From Rhizoctonia solani (Eukaryota; Basidiomycota; Agaricomycetes; Cantharellales; Ceratobasidiaceae): 64,000 nucleotides of DNA. The notes beneath the pieces were generated by a model. It had not been told where the DNA came from. It searched no databases and saw nothing but the letters and a program-made list of their open reading frames with translations. Shown one piece after another: positions 11,528 through 21,306 of this stretch. Position 1 is the first letter of the stretch; every line of letters starts with the position of its first letter. A program made the translations under genes and the position numbers. The stretch spans positions 1,240,001-1,304,000 of the forward strand of contig NC_057376.1 in the NCBI RefSeq assembly GCF_016906535.1, written 5' to 3'.

Positions 11528-12421
11528 TCTATTGCAGATCAGAGTCAAGCGTAGGCAAGGCCGCCCCAACGCCTTATCAAGTTCGCATCTGACGTTCTGT
11601 TAGACACTGGAATGACGCCAGTTTTCGAGCCTATTTATGGATATATGTGGTAGTGTCTAAGTTTGGTAAATTAGCCGCTTAGTGATCATACGCGCTTTGG
11701 CTGTATATGCATAGTCACGTGAGCTTAGTGATTTTCTGGATATTACTCCCGTTTCTGATCCACATAGTTGCGCCTTTCAATTTATTCCAAATGGCTCGGT
11801 GGCCATAACTAACTGTCGATGCAAGCCAAATTATTACTCGGCTAGCGGGATCATTACAACACTGGATTGACCCACGCCCCCAATTTGATCTGCCAGCCTA
11901 ATAGATAACAAAACTGGCGCAAATTAACTTTCTTTGCGCGCGTGTCGCTCTATGTATGCCAAGTATCGTGTGCTCGAGGTTTGAAGTGTCTCAGTGCCAA
12001 TGTATGTATGTATTTAGATTTTCACCTCGTAGGTAGACCTTTGGACGCCATTCTGCTATTTTGGCTAGGTGTTATCCAGAAAAGGCATATAGTGGACCTG
12101 GGCATTTCAGACATAGAGTTTTGGATGAGCTTACTATATGAAAAATGATACACACTTTATAGGGATGGCATTCTGTCAAACCGTTTGAGTCACTCGATTT
12201 AGTCAGATGGCTTACTTTAAAGCGGTGGATATTTGCTCGTCTAGCCAAGTATGAACACAGTAGCGACTAGCGCAAGTGACCAGCCCAGGGCAAACATCGG
12301 CATGTAGCTCCAGCGGACTGAAACAGAGCCTGCGCCCATGTATGCTATAAAAGCTGAAGACCTGTTCGAGCGATGAACATACATACGCATTTCAAGTCTA
12401 CTTACTTGCACTCGATACATC
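11528..12421. other. Intergenic region, no gene seen
   Basis: About 0.9 kb of AT-rich sequence between the divergent DsbA-like and Zn2Cys6 genes. Short open frames on both strands lack any recognisable motif. It presumably holds both promoters. Confidence 0.55.
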
Positions 12422-14385
12422 ATGAGTACCTCTACTAACACCAGACAATCACGGGGACGAGCTTGTTTATCGTGTCATTTAGAAAAAAGGTGTGTCCAAT
12501 ATGTATTGCATGTTATATGCGCATACTCAAGTTTCTGGTACACGTAGAGATGCGGCGGGGAGCAACCTACGTGCGCGCTTTGTGCTCATTCTCTACTTGT
12601 GTGCGAATATCCTCCCGCTCCTCCTGCGCCAGAGCGAAGGCCCACAGGACCCAGTCGAATCCAAGCATTGGAATCCCGTGTGCGGGAGCTCGAGGCTGTA
12701 TTGAATGATATGGCCATAGAAGCCTCTCGTAAGTAACTATCTAAAGCCGGTCCGATCTGGTGCGCACTAAATTGAGCTTGAACGTACCAGAACCAAGCAG
12801 CCCGTCTTCGCCTCCTCGCTCCTCCTTGATCGATCCCCATTCGGGAGAAGTCGTGGATTGGCTACAGGATATTCTGTCAGTGGATGTATCTAATTATAAC
12901 TCACAAGCCGGACATGTACTCACTCTTATTTTCAGGCGCCCTACCCTGATCATCAACAGACGCCAGTATAACCTTTATCTCGATACCACAACTCTAAAGT
13001 CTCCGCCGCGACCCCTGTTGCATGCTATGAATCTCATTGCATGTCACATCATTAGCTTATCGGCAAATGCGGACACTCATCCGTCTCTACAAGAATTGGA
13101 AGAGCTCAAGCGCGTGCTGCTAAAAAATGTGCACAATGGCATTCACATGTCTCTCGAAAACGCACAGGATCTTGTTGCGGGAGTAGTCTGTGCCCCTGCA
13201 CTTGCTGCACAATACCTGCTTCAGGTTGGGAAGTTTGCTGAGGCTCATTGGCTGTCCAGCACTGCCATTAGATTCGGTACAGTCCAAGTTCAACTGGAAT
13301 GTCTCCACTGAGGCTTATTCATACTGATTCTATTCAGCCGTATCCTGCGGGCTCCATACCATTGTAGGCCATCAATGGGTCGGTGGAGATGGTGACAACA
13401 GTAGCTCAAGAGGTATAATATCTTCCGAACCAGTTGGCACTCTTCTGGTTCCAGCTTCCAATGCCCGGGAACACCACGATCGATCCATGGCGTGGTGGTT
13501 AGCATTCGCAACTGATGGGATGGTGGAAATAGTTGCCAAACTTCCTTCTGCGCTTCGGCCAGAGTTGCGAGTCTGCATTGGAGATGTAGACTCTGAATTA
13601 GGAAGGATCAGGGGGATTATCACTCCGTTTCCACTAATGGAAGATGCGTATGAGCAGGTGGGTCTGGAGCTCTGATTAGGTTCTCTGTCGTTTACTTTAT
13701 TTTTAGGGTGTTAATCAAGCATCTCTCGGCCTCAGTATTAGCGAACTATTTCTGGGAAACGATAGTGAATTTCAGGATCCTAGCATGAACTCTATCTTTT
13801 CAATGCGCTTAAAAAGCATGGCCTTCGTTACGGTCGCAGGGTTACTCTCTGATGATTACTGCGTCAGCCAGTCATTTAGTGAGCTAGGCCAATCTTAGCT
13901 ATTTATCCAACTTGATTTAATATCTTTCTCAAGGAGCCAACCTGTTTCAACGTATAGACCAGAGTATCTCAAGATTCATCGAATCACTTCCCAGTTCAGC
14001 CTACCATAAATCTACTCACGCCGCTGTGTCGTCGGAAAATGATGATTCCGTCAAATCCAACATGGTGCTGGCTCACATGCTTGCATATTTAGCCAAAATT
14101 CGTTTATATAGCATCTCCCCTGAATTCTCTCAAAATCGATTGCATACAGCTTTATTGGTTGGTCGTCTGGCTTCTCAACTCAACATTATCCCCGATGCCA
14201 ATGTGGCCACCCTAATAACTGTGAGTTTGAATAGCCGCTGATCACTGACTGGGAGCTAACGCGAAAATAACTAGCGATGCTGTTCAGAAGCACTTCATAT
14301 CATCAGCCCTCCTGGTACCGCGTATGATATTCAACTTCCAGAGGCTGCTTCTCTGCGTCTCTTGCTCGATTTACTTGTCCGCTAG
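12422..14385 (+). CDS. Zn(II)2Cys6 fungal transcription factor
   Basis: The first exon encodes MSTSTNTRQSRGRACLSCHLEK. A splice leads to CGGEQPTCALCAHSLLVCEYP, giving the six cysteines of a binuclear zinc cluster, followed by a short coiled-coil-like segment (SRIQALESRVRELEAVLNDM). Downstream exons give a helical fungal-specific regulatory domain (GEVVDWLQDILS..., SLENAQDLVAGVVCAPALAA, MAWWLAFATDGMVEIVAKLP, NMVLAHMLAYLAKIRLYSIS, LLVGRLASQLNIIPDANVAT) ending LRLLLDLLVR. Total length is about 530 residues over seven or so exons. With the best splice I can find, the spacing between the second and third Cys is five residues rather than the usual six, which may reflect a lost base at the exon 1 junction. 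It should act in the nucleus on CGG-type sites; its targets are unknown. The CE16 array begins 0.6 kb downstream. Confidence 0.82.
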
Positions 14386-14672
14386 GATTTCAAGTCCTTA
14401 TAGATGTGATTTTTAAACTCATTAATGTTGAATAACCAGAATTTGTGTACTTTAGTTACTGAATATCTTGAGAATGTTCATATCCGATAGCATTTTCAAT
14501 ATATATGACCAGCGACCGTTGCCTACTAAGCTATGAAAAAGGGTGGGATAATTTTGAGAGCACATACAAAATACCCTGTATAGGCTGGAGCAACAGGTTC
14601 GTGCTCGCGGTATTAATCTACCTACTGAGCTGGCGAACACTAGTTCCACAAGCCTTAACCAGCTGGCGCTTT

Positions 14673-14726
14673 GTAAGGGTTACGCGATCATCGTGGGTCT
14701 AGCTCGAGTGTATGCGTTACCCTTAC
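14673..14726. repeat. Imperfect inverted repeat (13-bp arms, 28-bp loop)
   Basis: The left arm GTAAGGGTTACGC (14673-14685) pairs with the right arm GCGTTACCCTTAC (14714-14726), with one mismatch. It lies about 240 bp upstream of the first CE16 start and could be an operator, or simply the 3' end hairpin of the upstream gene's transcript. Confidence 0.5.
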
Positions 14727-14916
14727 GATACACCATTACCTTCCCTTAGCGTTATATGACTAATTCGCTTGGCATGGTAGTAATTAGAACCCCTAGCATT
14801 ATCAAGTTTATACGATCAAGGCCGATAGACTTCCTTTCTATTTTAGATCCGTTGAAATGGATTTATCATCCTCTTTTGGTCAGAATTCCGTGTACCGGGC
14901 CGTTCAATTAGACTCG

Positions 14917-14924
14917 TATATAAG
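14917..14924 (+). promoter_or_regulatory. TATA box of CE16 copy 1
   Basis: TATATAAG lies 47 bp upstream of the ATG at 14964. The same position is used in copies 2 and 3. Confidence 0.65.
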
Positions 14925-14963
14925 AATAGTTTCTCTGCTACTGAAAAGGGTTTCCTTTTTGCC

Positions 14964-16301
14964 ATGCGTATCTCTCGGGGCTTCATAACTGCGTCTCTTG
15001 GCACCGCGGTATCAGCTTTCGAATGGTCCCATATCAAGACTGTTTTAGCTTTTGGGGATAGCTACACATTTGCGCAGGGAACGATGGGTCATCCCGGCTA
15101 TAGGTATCTCTCTTATTACTCTAGTAAGTTAGATCGCAATTAATTAATCAATTTGGTATGGCAGTTTTTTCGGGGACCGATTCAACTTGACGATAACAAG
15201 AGATCAAGTGCTCAATAATGAAATCGTTGGTAATGCAGTGCGTAATAATTTATGCACCAGGTTAACGTTGAGCGAAGAAACTGATCTAACATTAGACGAG
15301 CTCTGGGGGAGCGAATTGGGCAAGTTACTACTTTGTTTTATGTTTTATCGAATTCCAATAGGACTTAGGTTGAAATGATTACAAACTGCTACGCCGGTCT
15401 CCCGTCCAAATGCCCACGCACACTATGGAATTTTGCCTTCGCTGGGGCTGATATTGACCCGCTATGTGAGATGACGAGTCTACCCGATCATTTGATAGTT
15501 AACGATTGAACCGTTCAGCCTACCATTGCATCACAACTACACGGTTGACATGACTGAGCAGGCGGACCAATGGGTACAGGCTTGGAAGAGCGATCTCATT
15601 CGAGTACCCACCAAGAGTTCGCTAGCAGCGTTCTTTATTGGGATCAATGATACGGGAGATGTGAACGGTTGGACGAATGTAAGCCTGACTATATCATATT
15701 CATCTAATTCTAACGGGCCTGGCTGTAGATTACAGACTGGTCAGCGTTTTGGAAAGCCGAAATGAATTCTTACTTCAGAGTCGTGGTGAGCCACCAAGCA
15801 TTTTTGTTGTGAAAAGGTTTAAATTGAACATTTTTATCTCCGCAGGACCAAGTTTACGATACTGGCCTTAGGCATTTTTTGTTCCTGAACGTACCGGACC
15901 GACCCACATCTGGAAGTAACCCACAGATTGCGACATTCAACTCCCTTCTTGCCCAGCACGTAGCTTTCAAAGCTTCGAATAAGGATGTATCAGCTATCCT
16001 TTTTGACACCAATAAGCTCTTCGCTGATATACTAGACAACGCAGCTGCCTATGGCTTCACTAACACCACCGGGTAGGCTAATTGGCCCACACCAATGGTT
16101 TCAATCGTGAGACTAATAATAACTTAATGAGTAGATATTGTCAGTGTTCCGCTCCTGGATACTTTTGGTATAGTAAGTTGATAGAGTCTTTGCATCAAGT
16201 AGGTAAATTAAGATGTGGTGGTAGATGCGGGGCACGTTACCGAGCCGGTGCATCGTTTAATAGCGGATGGAGTAATCGAAACACTTCAAAGGGCAAAGTA
16301 G
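14964..16301 (+). CDS. CE16-type SGNH/GDSL acetylesterase, tandem copy 1
   Basis: This is a secreted carbohydrate esterase that should remove acetyl groups from plant-derived sugars or oligosaccharides. MRISRGFITASLGTAVSAFE is the signal peptide. The block I GDS motif is VLAFGDSYTF (nucleophile Ser). Then come FFGDRFNLTI, microexon TSSGGANW (15296-15319), ITNCYAGLPSKCPRTLWNFA, FAGADIDP, EQADQWVQAW, the block III-like FFIGINDTGDVNGW, TDWSAFWKAEMNSYF, HFLFLNVPDRP, FGFTNTTG, CQCSAPGYFWY, and DAGHVTEPVHRLIADGV carrying the catalytic Asp and His. Nine or so exons. The microexon is followed by GCAAGT, a GC-AG donor. The exon ending near 15229 is out of phase with the microexon as given. The conserved spot is G-rich in copy 2, so lost G bases are suspected. 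Confidence 0.85.
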
Positions 16302-16456
16302 ACTCGTTGTACGTTAGTGGAAAGAATTTGTGGCGGAGAAAAGTCAATACGTATGCTGTGGTTCTACGAAAAATTGATTTACCGCCATCTATACTTTCAT
16401 TGCAATACATTTAGGGGAAACATGTTACCCATACGCTACACCACCTAGTGAGCGCC

Positions 16457-16469
16457 ACGCGATGACCAA
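16457..16469 (+). promoter_or_regulatory. Shared upstream motif of CE16 copies 2 and 3
   Basis: ACGCGATGACCAA lies 100 bp upstream of the copy 2 start codon. A near-identical ACGCGACGACCAA stands before copy 3. Candidate regulator site; the binding protein is unknown. Confidence 0.4.
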
Positions 16470-16523
16470 ATATGAAACGAAATTACTCGCCCACCGGCGA
16501 TTTCCACTCAGGACTTCCTGCCA

Positions 16524-16530
16524 TATAAAA
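16524..16530 (+). promoter_or_regulatory. TATA box of CE16 copy 2
   Basis: TATAAAA lies 45 bp upstream of the ATG at 16569. Confidence 0.7.
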
Positions 16531-16568
16531 GCTTATGTTCCCAACCATTTCAGCCATTATCCTGAGCC

Positions 16569-17921
16569 ATGCATTTCTCCATTTTTTTCTCGAACTTGGC
16601 AGCAGCCGCACTTGTAGGCGCCTCGAAGTGGTCTGAAACCAAGACGGTTTTGGCCTTTGGGGATAGTTACACATCTTCGGCCGGAACAATGGGATTCCCT
16701 GGTTACTCGTTGAGTTTAGGCATATATGTTTGTCAGTACGCTAGACTCACCACCGATAACAGTTTTTTCGGGGACAGACTTAACTTGAATGTGACGGGGG
16801 CGCAGGTTCAGAGTGGAGATATCATTTCCAATGGGGTGAGTGGGCTACAGGCCATTATTTGAGAGTACGGCTAACGTTAGGCCATTTCAGACAAGCTCTG
16901 GAGGTGCTAATTGGGTGAGTAATATGATTGTATAGGTACCGATGGAGTTAACTCGATGGTAGATCCAAATGATTACTGGGTGTTATCAAGGTCGTCCATC
17001 TGAGTGCCCACGCACTTTATGGGATTTTGCTTTTGGGGGAGCAACTATCGATCCAGACATGTTCGTCCATGGGTGGAGAAAGAATTGATCGTCAAGGCTA
17101 ATGGTCTATATAGCGTAGCTCTCGAAGCTGAATGGATAATCCCATTGACGGACCAAGGTGGCCAGTGGGTGCAGGCCAGGAATGACAACTTACTTGAGGC
17201 ACCAGGAGACAACTCGCTTGCTGCCTTTTTTATTGGTATTAACGACATGCTTGGGGCAACACCGTGGAAAAATGTGGGTAGTGAATTCGCTCTTTTTGAT
17301 CATATGTGACATTCTATGGCACAGGTTACGGAATGGGATACATTCTGGAATGGAGCCTTGGATTCGTACTTTGAAGTTGTGGCAAGTACAGCTGATTTCG
17401 GTTTATATGCGTTGACTAAGTGACCTACAGAACCAAGTTTATCATACGGGTCTACGATTATTTGTATTCCTTAATGTCCCAAATCTAGATCGTGCGCCTG
17501 GGCTGGTGGGAAACCCAAATGTAGCAAACCACGCAGCACAGGTTCGGACATTCAACTCTCTCCTAGAAAAAAGGATCGAGGAGTTCAAAGCATCCAAACG
17601 TGATGTGTCAATAGCATCCTTTGACATCAACAAATTGATGGCCAGGTGCTAGACAGTCCGAGCCAGTTTGGGTTCGCGAATACCACAGGGTAAGCCGGGT
17701 CTCTTTAAGTTATAATATTATTTTATTGATTGAAATATGCTTACCATAGATTCTGTGGATGTTCTGATCCCGAATATTTCTGGCGCGGTAAGCCTTGCAA
17801 TTGATTCTGCCTGCTCTTTTGACAATTGGTTGATGTATTAATAGATCCGTACCACCCTACGGAGAAGTTTCACCGCCTGATTGCAGATGGCGTTCTCAGT
17901 GAACTTGAGAAGATGATGTAG
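16569..17921 (+). CDS. CE16-type SGNH/GDSL acetylesterase, tandem copy 2 (one frame break near the 3' end)
   Basis: A signal peptide (MHFSIFFSNLAAAALVGAS) precedes KTVLAFGDSYTSSAGTMGFP with the nucleophile Ser. FFGDRLNLNV, microexon TSSGGANW (16891-16914), ITGCYQGRPSECPRTLWDFA, FGGATIDPDM, LTDQGGQWVQARND, FFIGINDMLGATPW, LFVFLNVPNLDRAPG and SKRDVSIASFDINKLM follow, then FGFANTTG, CGCSDPEYFW and DPYHPTEKFHRLIADGVLSE with the catalytic Asp/His pair. Near 17637, where copies 1 and 3 continue in frame into LDNA-FGFTNTTG, copy 2 lacks one base and would stop at a TAG in the alternative frame. Either copy 2 is a recent pseudogene or the base was lost in sequencing. Copy 2 is closer to copy 3 than to copy 1 by eye. 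Confidence 0.85.
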
Positions 17922-19032
17922 AAAATATAGCTATGGAACAGTCAGTGGTCGTAGTCCTGATTACACTAGTTTCTTTTTGTTTTAGCTCTAGTTCAATACT
18001 GATTCAGGCCTCTTGTTATATACGCGAGTCCTCACAACAATTTACTTTTACATGCGTGTATAGAATACCGAAGGTATCATCAATTTGAGATCCAAGACTC
18101 ATGTGCATTTATACAGCTTTCCTCTTTACTGCATATTAAGCTCCGATCGGTGAGTATATATGGCCCTCAAAGATACAATCAATAGATTATCAATTCTCTG
18201 CTCATCGAAGTCATTCGGTCTAATTTCAATGCCCCCGTCTCGGGTCACAAATAAAATTAGATCCTTGGTTTACCTTCACTGTGCACATGTGATTCTTCTT
18301 GCTGCAGAGCTAACTAGCTATTAACTCCAGGACAGTGCTAATGCTGGAAATTTGTCGGGAGAGGTGCTTTTTCCTGCCACAAGCTGGCTCATCAAATTTT
18401 GTAAGTTCTACTAGCACTACCATGATCAGTTGCTACAAGCTCACAAAAATAATTTTCAGGATCACCATTTTTTGAGCCAGAGTTCCTTAGCAACTCCGCG
18501 AGATTATGCTCTATCCAAAGCTGTTTGTTATGAAACAAACAGCCGTTGAGGAATTTCGTTGGCCAGCATTGGCTGACCTAGGTGCATATGCACTCGTAAC
18601 CTTAACTATGTGGGGCTAACCCCCACCCCAGAAGTATGATCTGTGTCAACACACATACCGCAGTCTGTTGGGGTACGCGCACATGACAGGCCTCAGTAAT
18701 CTCCCCCTCTCGTGTTACTATCGCGTTGACGGATGTTTGTTAGCTGTAGGCCAGGTTTTTTTTTATTATGGCTCATATGGTCATACGAGGATCACCGAGT
18801 CAATGTTGCAGTGAACAACAAGAACCAAAATCCGTATGGACACTTGGACACTCCAGTCCCTAGTGTTCTTGACCAAGTTTAGTTTAGTAAATGCTGCCCT
18901 TTACTGTATAATTAGCACACACAAGTAAAATACATGCTTTTGCGGCCTGATTCAGTGAGCGTTGATACATTGACACACTTTTGGGAATATATATGTTAGC
19001 ATTATGACCATATTGGTATCTTAAGAAGCGAA

Positions 19033-19045
19033 ACGCGACGACCAA
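19033..19045 (+). promoter_or_regulatory. Shared upstream motif before CE16 copy 3
   Basis: ACGCGACGACCAA lies 160 bp upstream of the copy 3 start codon. It differs at one position from the element before copy 2. Confidence 0.4.
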
Positions 19046-19158
19046 TTAACGTCAGGTGACCCGTGAGGTCCGCCAGAATGACATGGCATTCGATGGTTCT
19101 GTGCCCTGGAATATGTACAATGATATCCTTTTCTAGTCTTACCTCCGGGTTGCCCACT

Positions 19159-19166
19159 TATAAAAG
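19159..19166 (+). promoter_or_regulatory. TATA box of CE16 copy 3
   Basis: TATAAAAG lies 46 bp upstream of the ATG at 19205. Confidence 0.7.
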
Positions 19167-19204
19167 CATCTATTATGTTGTCATCGGATCATACCTCTGT
19201 GATC

Positions 19205-20567
19205 ATGCATCTCCTTGACGTCTTGTCGATATTAGCACTAGCTGTTCGACAGAAGCTGTGAAATGGTCTGAGACAAAGCATGTATTGGCCTTTGGGGACA
19301 GTTATACATTTGTAGCTGGGACTATGGGACATACCAATTTCAGGCAAGTTTTTTCATTCATCACAATGATTCGTTCAACTGACTCGGAGAAAACAGTTTC
19401 TTTGGAGACAGGCTCAACTTGACTGTTACGCCAGGACAGGTTCAAACAAGCGAGATCATATATAATAGGGTACGGTTGCTCCCGTCTGGTTAATACTCTC
19501 AAACTCACCAGGGACGATCTTGTTGATAGACGAGCTCTGACGGGGCCAATTGGGTTTGTTCTAAGAAGTTGCACAATTACGAATATGTTTATTCTGACTG
19601 AAGTTTGTAGATTGAAATCATCACCGGCTGCTATAGGGGTCGCCCGTCTGAGTGCCCGCGCGCCTTGTGGAATTTTGCGTTCGCGGGAGCAGCCATCGAC
19701 CCAGCCATGTGAGTGGGACGAAATTTATCGAAATATAGCCATAGACCGATAGTTGATATAGCATAACACCACACACCGAATGGGTAGTCCCTTTGACTGA
19801 CCAGGTTGGGCAATGGCTGCAGGCTCGGAAAGAAAATTAATTGAGGCGCCGGGAAACGACTCATTGGCCGCATTCTTTATTGGTATTAATGATACTTCGG
19901 ATGTGAAAGGATGGACGAATGTCAGTAGAGATTTACCTATTTCAAGGAATGTAAGCATAATAACCGAGACTCAGATAACGGACTGGATGGCGTTTTGGAA
20001 TAGGGAAATGGACTCTTACTTTAGAACTGTGGTAGGGTCCTAATATATCTTGGCTTCGGTATATTGACTTAAGGCGCACACAGGAGCAAGTCTACGACAC
20101 CGGAATACGATCGTTCTTGTTCCTTAATGTTCCAACTCGGGATCGCTCTCCGGGTTCTCTGGGCAGACCTGACGTAGGAAACCAAATTGCCCAAGTCAAG
20201 AATTTCAACATTCTCCTCGAACAAAGAGTCAATGCATTTAAATCATCCAGGAACGATACATCTGTAGTACTGTTCGACACGAACATGCTGATGGATGAAG
20301 CGCTGGACAACGCACGTCAGTTTGGGTTTACGAATACTACAGGGTAAGATGCGCCATGGTTGGCCAGTCGGTTCAAACTTTGTTTACATTCATTTAGGTT
20401 CTGTCGGTGCTCGGATCCGGGGTACTTTTGGTACGGTAAGTTCAAACCTCGTTTGTCTTTTAGTGTCGGTCCGAACGGTATGTTTCACAGATTCGGGACA
20501 CATTACGGAGAGAGTCCATCGCCTTATTGCGAACAGTGTATTGAATGAGCTCGAAGCCATGGTGTAG
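19205..20567 (+). CDS. CE16-type SGNH/GDSL acetylesterase, tandem copy 3 (two frame breaks)
   Basis: The same exon plan as copies 1 and 2: VKWSETKHVLAFGDSYTFVA (nucleophile Ser), FFGDRLNLTV, microexon TSSDGANW (19530-19553), ITGCYRGRPSECPRALWNFA, FAGAAIDPAM, LTDQVGQWLQAR, FFIGINDTSDVKGW, TDWMAFWNREMDSYF, SFLFLNVPTRDRSPGSLGRP, MLMDEALDNARQFGFTNTTG, CRCSDPGYFWY and DSGHITERVHRLIANSVLNE. The signal peptide begins MHLLDVLSILALAV, but one base is missing near 19250, so it does not run into the mature part. A second base is missing near 19846 in a TTAATT context (RKEN then IEAPGNDS). Both losses sit in short T runs. If the sequence is right, this copy is a pseudogene. Confidence 0.8.
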
Positions 20568-21306
20568 GGTGCGTCCAGGAACGCATACAAAAAGGGCCTC
20601 GTGCCTAAGCGCCCATTCATCCAACGGATTCCTTGACTACCAAGGTTTACAGCATATGAATTAAAATAGAGATATCATGTACAAACGTGTCCCGAGTGCC
20701 ATGGCCATGCTACTGTTGTAGTTGTCAATTAATGGTAATATCATAGCCGTCTAATAAAATTGGACCCATCAACAATATAATCATGGTCCAACAGGGCGCA
20801 TCAGATCATACGCATAGTAGCAAGACAATGGAAGATACACCCTTGTGTATGCATTACTGAGAAGTCGGCAACGCTGGTGGTTGAGACGTGGGCCGAAGAC
20901 GTTTGTGATTTCCACAGGGCGGCTAGGGCCTCGATTTGATTTACCGGGATCCAACTTCTCGAATCCAACCAGCTGCTGCCTCCTACCTCATCCTACCTAC
21001 CCATCTAATACGTCTGATTTCTTGGTGTTATCTTCTTAGAGGTGAGAAAGAGCCCCACTTTTAATAAAATATAGGCGTTTAAAATTTAGCAGCCATTATA
21101 ATACCTGTCTATTTTGCTTCGCGGGTGAGTTGGCAGCACTCGGTATTGCGATATCCAATCTCAAACGCGCGGCAGACGCACATTGCACATAGCAAAACAG
21201 GCGTGCGATAAGATAAACTCGTGCTTATTACAGGTAAGTCGTTGCCTCGATTCTTCATCCTGTACTGACTCTCATAGCTCCATGCATTTCTGAGGATACC
21301 GAACAC
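20568..21306. other. Intergenic region, no gene seen
   Basis: 0.74 kb between CE16 copy 3 and the Sec7 gene. No open frame with recognisable content; presumed 3' region plus the promoter and leader of the Sec7 gene. Confidence 0.55.

Larger units (their letters stand above)
14386..14963. other. Intergenic region upstream of the CE16 array
   Basis: No coding signal. It contains the inverted repeat at 14673-14726 and the TATA box of the first CE16 gene. Confidence 0.6.
17922..19204. other. Spacer between CE16 copies 2 and 3, no gene seen
   Basis: 1.3 kb of AT-rich sequence without open frames of note, much longer than the 267-bp spacer between copies 1 and 2. I see no terminal repeats, target-site duplications or transposase-like translation. 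The promoter motifs of copy 3 are near its right end. Confidence 0.55.

Noticed and set aside
17922..19204. Possible transposon insertion in the long spacer between CE16 copies 2 and 3
   Set aside because: I found no terminal repeats, target duplication or transposase-like translation.
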